Below are positions 1 through 4,783 of a stretch of DNA of 6,230 nt, piece by piece (the first letter of the stretch is position 1; every line of letters begins with the position of its first letter). Below the pieces are notes generated by a model. It saw only the letters and a program-made list of their open reading frames with translations, was not told the DNA's origin and made no database searches. Made by a program: the position numbers and the translations under genes. The DNA is from Paludibacteraceae bacterium (GTDB taxonomy: Bacteria; Bacteroidota; Bacteroidia; Bacteroidales; Paludibacteraceae). The stretch lies in contig JAGPGR010000118.1 of NCBI GenBank assembly GCA_018055865.1, forward strand, positions 1 to 6,230, given 5' to 3'.

Positions 1-106
1 CAGTCGAATGACTTTTCTTGAGAATGTTTTGGTATCTGAAAAATTACGACCAATCTGACGTTTCAAACTGTAAGGTTTGGGTACAAAAAAATACTGAATT
101 TTAAAT

Positions 107-134
107 AAAGCAGAACGTAAAGTTTTGCTTTTTT
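107..134 (+). terminator. Probable intrinsic terminator of an upstream transcript
   Basis: A 10-bp stem can form between 107-116 and 122-131 (AAAGCAGAAC against GTTTTGCTTT, with one G-U pair) around a 5-nt GTAAA loop. The T-run continues to 134. No gene lies in 1-254, so the hairpin probably ends a transcript entering from the left and isolates the hydrogenase operon. The left arm is preceded by an A/T-rich stretch, so it could also stop transcription arriving on the minus strand. The stem is AU-rich, which lowers certainty. Confidence 0.5.
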
Positions 135-190
135 GTTTGCTGAAAATTAACCATTTGGAACGTCTTTTTTTTGAAAATAATAGGGAAAAA

Positions 191-223
191 TTTCTTTAAT
201 GAGGAAAGAGTTTTCTATATTTG
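191..223 (+). promoter_or_regulatory. Bacteroidota-type promoter for the operon
   Basis: TATATTTG at 216-223 matches the Bacteroidota -7 consensus TAnnTTTG exactly. A partial -33 element, TTTC at 191-194 (consensus TTTG), lies 21 nt upstream, within the usual 19-21 nt spacing. Transcription would begin near 229-231 and leave a leader of about 25 nt before the GTG at 255. The position just ahead of the first gene of a one-direction gene run supports it. The -33 element is imperfect, and no operator was recognised. The rest of 1-190, apart from the terminator, is AT-rich with nothing recognisable. Confidence 0.6.
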
Positions 224-254
224 TGCTAAAATATTTTAAAAACAATCATTACCT

Positions 255-596
255 GTGAATTTAGACCAATTAATAAAAGTAGTAAACGGAAAAATTTTGA
301 ATGACAGTTTTCCGGGTCAGGATTTCGGCCATGCTTTTGCCTCGGATTTGATGAGCGATGCACTGAGGTGGCACAAAGACAATATGATTCTGATTACCGG
401 ACTGGCAACCATTCAGACTATCCGGACTGCCGAACTTTCAGGAATAACCTGCATTGTGATAGCTCGCGGCAAAAAGGTGACCGACGAAATGATGGGACTG
501 GCTGTTGAAAGTGGCATCAGCATCGTAACTTCACCAATGTCGGTTTTCGAAATTTCAGGTAAATTGTATCAAAATGGCATAAAACCGCTTTACTGA
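255..596 (+). CDS. DRTGG-like domain protein, first copy
   Basis: A 113-residue soluble protein of the small stand-alone DRTGG-like family found beside [FeFe]-hydrogenase genes. The family is related to the DRTGG region of long phosphotransacetylases. The family pattern is visible: an ASDLMSD segment at about residues 29-35, a hydrophobic strand with ILITG near 45, a KxxxDEMM helix near 74-80, and a C-terminal IVTSPMSVFEISGKLY segment. The literal DRTGG motif is absent, as in its relatives. It may bind a nucleotide or act as a regulatory ligand sensor, but no function is established. It starts with GTG about 25 nt after the predicted transcription start and has no Shine-Dalgarno sequence. Its TGA overlaps the next ATG by one base (TGATG), suggesting coupled translation. 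It is clearly diverged from the second copy at 2386-2736. Confidence 0.85.
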   Translation: MNLDQLIKVVNGKILNDSFPGQDFGHAFASDLMSDALRWHKDNMILITGLATIQTIRTAELSGITCIVIARGKKVTDEMMGLAVESGISIVTSPMSVFEISGKLYQNGIKPLY

Positions 597-1006
597 TGAA
601 AATGCAGTTTGAAATACAGGGAGGTGATTTCAGTGCGGCAGGCGAAGCCAGTTCGGAAGTGAAGAAAACCCTGAAACAACTCAACATTCCACCGCAAACG
701 TTGCGCCGGATTGCTGTAGCGCTTTACGAATCGGAAGTGAACGTGGTGGCGCATGCTTTTCGGGGCACAATGACAGTCGAAATTTCACCGGCAAGAATTT
801 GGGTGCAGCTGCAAGACGAAGGTCCGGGCATTCCCGACATAGACAAAGCGATGGAAGAAGGATTTTCTACCGCCTCCGACAAAGTCCGTGAAATGGGCTT
901 CGGGGCAGGAATGGGATTGCCGAACATTAAGAAAAATTCGGATGAAATGCACCTTACATCCATTCCCGGAAAAGGAACAACGCTTGAATTAATGGTTAAT
1001 TTTTAA
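596..1006 (+). CDS. RsbW/SpoIIAB-like ATP-binding protein (anti-sigma factor type)
   Basis: A 136-residue single-domain GHKL ATPase, the normal size for RsbW-type serine kinases/anti-sigma factors. The N box is YESEVNVVAHA (E45, N49). The G1 box is DEGPGIP (D74, G76, G78). The glycine-rich G2 lid is GFGAGMGLPNIKK at about 101-113, followed by the closing GKGTT segment. There is no phosphoacceptor histidine domain, so this is not an ordinary sensor kinase. Members of this family bind or phosphorylate a partner protein. Neither an STAS anti-anti-sigma factor nor a sigma factor gene is visible here, so the partner is unknown, and a neighbouring DRTGG or H-cluster protein is a reasonable guess. 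The start codon overlaps the upstream stop. A second in-frame ATG at 602 would shorten it by only two residues. Confidence 0.85.
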   Translation: MKMQFEIQGGDFSAAGEASSEVKKTLKQLNIPPQTLRRIAVALYESEVNVVAHAFRGTMTVEISPARIWVQLQDEGPGIPDIDKAMEEGFSTASDKVREMGFGAGMGLPNIKKNSDEMHLTSIPGKGTTLELMVNF

Positions 1007-1022
1007 AGTAAATTCCAGAAAA

Positions 1023-2417
1023 ATGCCGAATCCGCACTACATACATGCTATACAAATTAATACAGAAAAATGTATTGGTTGTTCACACTGTATGCGCGTT
1101 TGTTCTACACATGCCATCCGGATTGTAGATGGTCACGCCCGCATAATGCCAGAGCGTTGTGTGGATTGCGGTGAGTGTTACAATGTATGTCCGGTGGCGG
1201 CGGTTTATGTCAAATCCGACTCTCTCGAAACCCATCTGCAGCAGTATGTTTACAAAATTGCACTCGTGCCGTCGGTTTTTTTCGGGCAGTTCCCTACCAA
1301 ATATTCGGTTTCGCAAATCTCGGCAGCCATCCGTCAGCTTGGTTTCAACGAGGTTTTTGAAGTTGAGCACGCAGTTGATTTTGTGAAAGAAGAATACAAA
1401 ATGAAAGCCGAAGAACCGGATGTTTTAAAGCCCGTTATCAGTTCTTTCTGCCCATCGGTTGTAAGGCTTATTCAGGTCATGTTTCCATCGCTTACCGAGA
1501 ATGTATTTCTACTCAAAGCACCGCATGACCTGGCCGCCATTTATCTACGCGATATCAATTCCAATACCAATATCCATCCTGAAGATATAGGAATATTCTA
1601 CATTTCGCCCTGTGCATCTAAAATTGTTGCGGCCAAAGCGCCCGAAGGGGAAGACAAATCGCCGACCGATGTGGTGGTTAATACGAAAGAATTTTACAAT
1701 AAAGTGTATAAAACGATTATCGATTCCAAAAAAATCGATGAGCTCAAACGCAGTTCTACCATGACTTCCGATTCTGTCAAGTGGTCGCTCTCGGGTACCG
1801 AAAGAGAGTACTTCAAAGGCAGAAGCCTGGCCATAGACGGAGTGGATAATGTGATTAAATTTTTAGAAAAGTTAGAATCAGGTCACATAACCGACATCGA
1901 TTTTCTGGAACTGCGCGTATGCGATCAGGGATGTGCAGGCGGAATACTGTGCCCGGGAAACAGATTCCTGACCGTAGAGCGGATAGGCGAAAGGCAGAAA
2001 ACGCTGCAGGAAAGACTTCTGGAAAATGAAGTGGTGAACAACCCGCTGATGAAATACAAAGAGCAGCTTCACCGGGTGTCGAAAACTCAGGCTATTTATC
2101 CCCGCGAGGGCTTGCTGCTGGATGCTGATTTGGAAATTGCACTCCGTAAAATGCAGAAAATCAAAACATTGAAGTCATATCTGCCTGGTTTTGATTGCGG
2201 AGCATGCGGAGCACCCACCTGTAAAAATCTGGCCGAAGATATAGTAAAAGGAGAGGCGAGTATGTCGCACTGCGTATTTGTACAGCGAGTAATGGAGAAA
2301 AACTACAAACTGAGCCCTGAACAGGCGTTTCAGATGATCGAGAAAATCTGGGGCAAGAACAGACTCAATAAATATACCGACAATCATGGAGAAAAAGAAT
2401 CTGAAAAAACTGATTGA
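1023..2417 (+). CDS. Sensory-type [FeFe]-hydrogenase-like Fe-S protein (HydS-like)
   Basis: A 464-residue cytoplasmic iron-sulphur protein. Residues 17-27 and 46-56 are two C-x2-C-x2-C-x3-C [4Fe-4S] ferredoxin motifs. Residues about 75-340 form an H-cluster-type domain: L1-like SFCPSV (C143), L2-like SPCASK (C197, K200) and L3-like VCDQGCAGG (C300, C304). These match the four cysteines that hold the H-cluster in true hydrogenases. The proton-transfer cysteine of the catalytic TSCCPxW motif is replaced by F142. Residues 392-417 form a C-x2-C-x4-C-x16-C [4Fe-4S] module. No PAS domain follows, unlike group C HydS, so it resembles the putatively sensory group D. It probably reports H2 or redox state and is not the main catalyst. 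The gene lies 16 nt after the RsbW-like gene, and its last 32 nt overlap the next gene in another frame. Confidence 0.85.
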   Translation: MPNPHYIHAIQINTEKCIGCSHCMRVCSTHAIRIVDGHARIMPERCVDCGECYNVCPVAAVYVKSDSLETHLQQYVYKIALVPSVFFGQFPTKYSVSQISAAIRQLGFNEVFEVEHAVDFVKEEYKMKAEEPDVLKPVISSFCPSVVRLIQVMFPSLTENVFLLKAPHDLAAIYLRDINSNTNIHPEDIGIFYISPCASKIVAAKAPEGEDKSPTDVVVNTKEFYNKVYKTIIDSKKIDELKRSSTMTSDSVKWSLSGTEREYFKGRSLAIDGVDNVIKFLEKLESGHITDIDFLELRVCDQGCAGGILCPGNRFLTVERIGERQKTLQERLLENEVVNNPLMKYKEQLHRVSKTQAIYPREGLLLDADLEIALRKMQKIKTLKSYLPGFDCGACGAPTCKNLAEDIVKGEASMSHCVFVQRVMEKNYKLSPEQAFQMIEKIWGKNRLNKYTDNHGEKESEKTD

Positions 2418-2736
2418 AGAGCTTGATTTCAAATGCGTAGCTGGTGAAAAACTGCTTGATAAAGTGCCGAAATGGGCTTATGTATCCGATCTCCTGAGCG
2501 ATGTGATGGGAAAAGCTCAGCCGCAAATGATTTGGATCACCTCGCAGATTCATAAAAACATTGTTGCAGTGGCTTCGCTCATTGAGTTGAGCGCCATCGT
2601 AATTGTAAACGAACGAAAACCTGATGAAGATATGCTGAAACTGGCAGAAGAAGAGGGTGTTGTAGTGCTTACATCCGACAAACCTGCATTTGAAACGACA
2701 GGAATGCTGTATGAGTATTTGACCCCTGCTCCCTAA
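2386..2736 (+). CDS. DRTGG-like domain protein, second copy
   Basis: A 116-residue protein of the same family as the one at 255-596. It keeps the family pattern better: AYVSDLLSDVMG near 30-41, MIWITSQIHKNIVAVA in the middle, a KPDEDMLKLAEEEG helix, and VVLTSDKPAFETTGMLYEY near the end. The two copies share the SDLxSD, DExM and TSxxxxFExxGxLY positions but differ over most of their length, so they are old paralogues and not a recent duplication. The ATG lies inside the last 32 nt of the HydS-like gene, with no Shine-Dalgarno sequence. Translation coupled to the upstream gene is therefore likely. The last residues, PAP, and the TAA stop lie in a degenerate copy of the palindromic repeat (2728-2751), so the C-terminal tail may not be ancestral. 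Function unknown, probably regulatory. Confidence 0.87.
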   Translation: MEKKNLKKLIEELDFKCVAGEKLLDKVPKWAYVSDLLSDVMGKAQPQMIWITSQIHKNIVAVASLIELSAIVIVNERKPDEDMLKLAEEEGVVVLTSDKPAFETTGMLYEYLTPAP

Positions 2737-2751
2737 CCGCCTGAATAGGAA
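2728..2751 (-). repeat. Palindromic GC-rich repeat, degenerate copy 1
   Basis: A gapless alignment with the copy at 3544-3567 gives 17 identities in 24, in the same orientation. The CCCTAA and CCTGAA blocks are shared, and the TAA stop codon falls at the same place in both copies. It ends the second DRTGG gene. Being degenerate, it is the least certain of the four copies. The shared stop position and its place at the start of a repeat-bounded spacer are the main support. Confidence 0.45.
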
Positions 2752-2793
2752 ATTGCGGAACGTGGAAAATGGATATCGAAAAAATGGTAGTAG

Positions 2794-3552
2794 TTGGAAT
2801 CTGAATTTTCAATAAAAAATCCACCCCTCAGGGGATTAGAAGGCCGCTTCAAAGCCGACCTTCATATTCACACATGCCTTTCTCCGTGCGGCGATTTGGA
2901 AATGAGTCCGCGAAACATTATCCAAAAAGCCATAGAACAAGGATTGGATATTATAGCCATTACAGACCACAACTCCACCAGAAATGTGAAAACCTGCATG
3001 GAGTTAGGACATAGAAACAACCTGTTCGTCATCGGCGGATGCGAAATTAATACACAGGAAGAAGTGCATTGCCTGGCATATTTCCCTGATTTACAGGTAT
3101 TGAATGAATTTCAGGATTACCTGGACGAACATTTGCCCGATATAAAAAACGACACCTCACTCTTCGGATTTCAGGTAGCAGTTGATGCATTTGATAATAT
3201 CGTATATGAAGAAGATAAAGCGCTCATTGTAGGGCTGGATGTAGATTTGGAAACGGTGGCCGAGAAAGTCATTTCGATGGGTGGAGTTTTCATACCGGCG
3301 CATATTGATAAGTCGAAAAACAGCATTTTCAGCCAGCTCGGATTTATTCCTTTCGACCTGAAATACAGTGCATTGGAAATTTCTTGGCGGACAACCATCG
3401 AAAAATTTGTTGAGAAATATCCCAAGCTGGAAAATGAAAAATTTATCCGGTGTTCGGATGCACATTATTTGGAGGATATCGGTAAGGTGTATACCTGGTT
3501 AAAAATGGAAAAACCCGACTGGCAAAATTTTGTAAAAGAATTTGTCCCCTAA
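2794..3552 (+). CDS. PHP-domain metal-dependent phosphoesterase
   Basis: A 252-residue cytoplasmic protein with a complete PHP metal site: HIH (24-26), TDHNS (D58, H59), GCE with a following EVH (E84, H92), PAHID (H170) and CSDAH (D222, H224). PHP enzymes hydrolyse phosphoesters using two or three metal ions. The substrate here cannot be read, although PHP genes recur beside bifurcating hydrogenases. The start is odd. TTG at 2794, directly after an in-frame TAG, is the only plausible start before the essential HIH. The next in-frame ATG comes after that motif. The first ~17 residues include a translated palindromic repeat (2821-2844), and family members usually begin close to the FKADLHIHT segment. 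The stop codon lies in another repeat copy. I am confident of the family but not of the exact N-terminus. Confidence 0.85.
   Translation: MESEFSIKNPPLRGLEGRFKADLHIHTCLSPCGDLEMSPRNIIQKAIEQGLDIIAITDHNSTRNVKTCMELGHRNNLFVIGGCEINTQEEVHCLAYFPDLQVLNEFQDYLDEHLPDIKNDTSLFGFQVAVDAFDNIVYEEDKALIVGLDVDLETVAEKVISMGGVFIPAHIDKSKNSIFSQLGFIPFDLKYSALEISWRTTIEKFVEKYPKLENEKFIRCSDAHYLEDIGKVYTWLKMEKPDWQNFVKEFVP
2821..2844 (+). repeat. Palindromic GC-rich repeat, copy 2 (inside PHP reading frame)
   Basis: This copy has a CCCCTCAGGGG palindrome at 2824-2834 followed by ATTAG. It matches the reverse complement of the copy at 3544-3567 at 18 of 24 positions, with an exact 11-nt core CAGGGGATTAG. It is translated in the PHP gene as PPLRGLEG, just ahead of the conserved domain. 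It lies opposite in orientation to copies 1 and 3 and parallel to copy 4. Confidence 0.6.
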
Positions 3553-3567
3553 TCCCCTGAAGGGGGA
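3544..3567 (-). repeat. Palindromic GC-rich repeat, copy 3 (supplies PHP stop)
   Basis: This copy contains two CCCC blocks and a GGGGG block. CCCCTGAAGGGG at 3554-3565 is a short palindrome. The first CCCCTAA provides the last codon and the TAA stop of the PHP gene. Its reverse complement matches the copy at 3673-3696 at 20 of 24 positions. As RNA, three of the four differences become G-U pairs, so the two copies could form a nearly unbroken stem across the spacer. No U-tract follows directly, so it is not a typical intrinsic terminator. Confidence 0.75.
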
Positions 3568-3601
3568 ACTTTGAAGGATTAAATTATTTTTTGAGAATAT
3601 G

Positions 3602-3632
3602 ATTGTATTTGAAAGAATGATATGTATATTTC
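3602..3632 (+). promoter_or_regulatory. Possible internal Bacteroidota-type promoter
   Basis: ATTG at 3602-3605 and TATATTTC at 3625-3632 are separated by 19 nt. They match the -33 and the TAnnTTTG -7 consensus at all but one position each. This would start transcription near 3640, inside the repeat-bounded 151-bp spacer, and serve the ATPase, [2Fe-2S] protein and HydB genes separately from the sensor genes. The spacer is very AT-rich, so a chance match is quite possible. Confidence 0.3.
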
Positions 3633-3672
3633 AGAGAATCAGATGAATAATAGAAATTTAGTGCGGATTTTT

Positions 3673-3696
3673 TCCCCCTTTAGGGGGCTAGGGGGC
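3673..3696 (+). repeat. Palindromic GC-rich repeat, copy 4 (before ATPase start)
   Basis: The copy reads CCCCC, TTTA, GGGGG, CTA, GGGGG and is preceded by a T-run. It is the inverted partner of the copy at 3544-3567, and the two bound a gene-free spacer. Its last G-block (3691-3695) ends 8 nt before the ATG at 3704. It therefore occupies the ribosome-binding region, and either the internal hairpin or pairing with the upstream copy could mask that region. Confidence 0.75.
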
Positions 3697-3703
3697 TTTT
3701 GTA

Positions 3704-4270
3704 ATGGTTGACCTGGCAATGCATATGATGGATATAGTTCAAAATTCGATTCGGGCCAAAGCCCGGAATATTGAAATTATTTTCATTGAAAACAATACAG
3801 AATACACGATGATTTTCGTTGTAAAAGACGACGGAACAGGAATGAATCCCGAAACAATTGAAAAATTGTCCGATCCGTTTTTCACTTCACGCACTACCCG
3901 TAAAGTAGGACTGGGAGTACCTTTTCTGAAGATGACAAGCGAACAAACAGACGGTAAACTGGAGATTAAGTCAGAACCGGGCGTTGGTACTGAAATAAGA
4001 GCAACTTACAAAACAAATCATCCCGATTGCATTCCCTTGGGCGATCTGGCCGGTTACCTTGTATTATTGCTGATTGGAAATCCGGCCATCAACTTCAAAT
4101 TTTGCTACCGGATGGACACAGGGAAATTTGAATTCAGTACTGCAGAATTAGCCGAAAATGGGATAGATGACCTGAGTAGCCCCCGGATGTCATCGGCGGT
4201 GAAAGAATACATCAACGAAAACCTGAAAGAACTAGTCAGGAAAAGGAAAAACGATAGTTTCTTATGCTGA
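3704..4270 (+). CDS. Histidine-kinase-type ATP-binding protein (HATPase only)
   Basis: A 188-residue soluble protein. The GHKL fold occupies the first ~100 residues: N box HMMDIVQNSIRAKA (N14), G1 DDGTGM (D42, G44), F box DPFFTSR near 56-62, lid RKVGLGVPFLK near 65-75, and a G2 GVGTEI segment near 91-97. The arrangement is closer to sensor histidine kinases than to RsbW, but no dimerisation/phosphoacceptor domain or sensor domain precedes it. The remaining ~85 residues, including a hydrophobic GYLVLLLIG stretch too short for certain membrane insertion, are not a domain I recognise. A stand-alone ATPase of this type is a regular companion of hydrogenase clusters between the PHP and [2Fe-2S] genes, and it probably acts on a separate partner. 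The ATG sits 8 nt after a palindromic repeat and has no normal Shine-Dalgarno sequence. Confidence 0.85.
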   Translation: MVDLAMHMMDIVQNSIRAKARNIEIIFIENNTEYTMIFVVKDDGTGMNPETIEKLSDPFFTSRTTRKVGLGVPFLKMTSEQTDGKLEIKSEPGVGTEIRATYKTNHPDCIPLGDLAGYLVLLLIGNPAINFKFCYRMDTGKFEFSTAELAENGIDDLSSPRMSSAVKEYINENLKELVRKRKNDSFLC

Positions 4271-4272
4271 GT

Positions 4273-4296
4273 TTAGTTGATTAGTTGATTAGTGAA
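4273..4296 (+). repeat. Short 8-bp tandem repeat in the spacer
   Basis: TTAGTTGA occurs twice in direct succession (4273-4288), followed by a diverged third unit, TTAGTGAA (4289-4296). It begins three bases after the stop codon of the ATPase gene. The unit contains TTG, which could serve as a -33 element of a promoter. The copy number may vary between strains by slippage, but this cannot be seen from one sequence. Confidence 0.6.
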
Positions 4297-4305
4297 ATAG
4301 CTTTA
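4277..4305 (+). promoter_or_regulatory. Weak candidate promoter before the [2Fe-2S] gene
   Basis: TTG at 4277-4279, inside the 8-bp tandem repeat, lies 18 nt upstream of TAGCTTTA (4298-4305), which matches TAnnTTTG at all but the last base. It would give a leader of about 65 nt before the ATG at 4377, containing a run of nine T (4360-4368). Both elements are imperfect and the spacer is AT-rich. I list it mainly because a 106-bp gap within an operon invites a separate start. Confidence 0.22.
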
Positions 4306-4376
4306 CAAAGTTAAAACTTAAATATACCAGAACATAAAAAACACAAAACATAACTAACATTTTTTTTTAGAATACT

Positions 4377-4769
4377 ATGGAAAAAATTAAATCATTGGCA
4401 GACCTGAAGCGTAAGCAGGAGGCATTCAAGTCTCAGGTAAATTTGCGGGACCGGGCCAGCCGGGCCGAAGAACTTGTACAGATTAAGGTGGCGATGGCTA
4501 CCTGCGGCATCGCATCCGGAGCCAAGGAAGTGATGGAGTTTTTTGTAGAAGAACTTGACAAAAGAAATATCGAAGCTGTGGTGACTCAAACCGGTTGTAT
4601 GGGATATTGCTTTGCAGAGCCGACAATCGAGGTGACACTTTTTGGAAAAGATCCGGTAGTCTTCGGTTACGTAGATGTGAAGAAAGCCGACGAAATCATC
4701 GAACGCTACATCAAAACCGGTGAACTGGTAGATGGAATTATTCCCAAGAATTACGAATCAATTAATTAA
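4377..4769 (+). CDS. Small thioredoxin-like [2Fe-2S] ferredoxin-domain protein
   Basis: A 130-residue soluble protein of the thioredoxin-like [2Fe-2S] family, the fold of NuoE and of the N-terminus of HydB. The cluster region shows C43 in ATCGIASGA and C74/C78 in TGCMGYC. The usual second cysteine (C-x4-C) is missing: S47 and G48 stand there. From memory, relatives encoded beside hydrogenases read CGIAAGA at this site, so three cysteines seem normal for this branch. Any cluster would need another ligand, or may be absent. It has been called HydD in some bifurcating hydrogenase operons, where it may serve as an electron-transfer or accessory protein. A ~35-residue charged helical N-terminal extension precedes the fold. 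The ATG has no Shine-Dalgarno sequence. HydB starts 14 nt after its stop. Confidence 0.87.
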   Translation: MEKIKSLADLKRKQEAFKSQVNLRDRASRAEELVQIKVAMATCGIASGAKEVMEFFVEELDKRNIEAVVTQTGCMGYCFAEPTIEVTLFGKDPVVFGYVDVKKADEIIERYIKTGELVDGIIPKNYESIN

Positions 4770-4775
4770 GGGAGG
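4770..4775 (+). promoter_or_regulatory. Strong Shine-Dalgarno sequence of hydB
   Basis: GGGAGG begins immediately after the stop codon of the [2Fe-2S] gene and lies 8 nt before the ATG at 4784. It is the only strong ribosome-binding site in the window, since the other seven starts lack one. It fixes the start of hydB and suggests a higher translation rate for the catalytic complex than for the sensor genes. Confidence 0.8.
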
Positions 4776-4783
4776 ACATTCGC

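Noticed and set aside
724..963. Minus-strand reading frame opposite the RsbW-like ATPase
   Set aside because: The + strand carries intact N, G1 and G2 boxes, and the antisense product shows no family features.
2769..2804. Eleven-codon reading frame (ATG at 2769, TGA ending 2804) overlapping the PHP start
   Set aside because: It could be a leader peptide coupled to the TTG start, but it has no Shine-Dalgarno sequence and no distinctive composition, and frames this short are expected by chance.
3553..3580. Intrinsic terminator after the PHP gene
   Set aside because: The CCCC/GGGGG hairpin has a very small loop and no following U-tract, and the genes continue in the same direction toward hydB.
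2728..3696. CRISPR array formed by the GC-rich repeats
   Set aside because: The copies alternate in orientation, are diverged, and are separated by unequal distances that include a whole gene, so this is not an array.
3700..4270. Complete sensor histidine kinase
   Set aside because: The ATG is only two residues before the N-box region, and the upstream spacer contains no phosphoacceptor or sensor domain in any frame, so it is a stand-alone ATPase domain.
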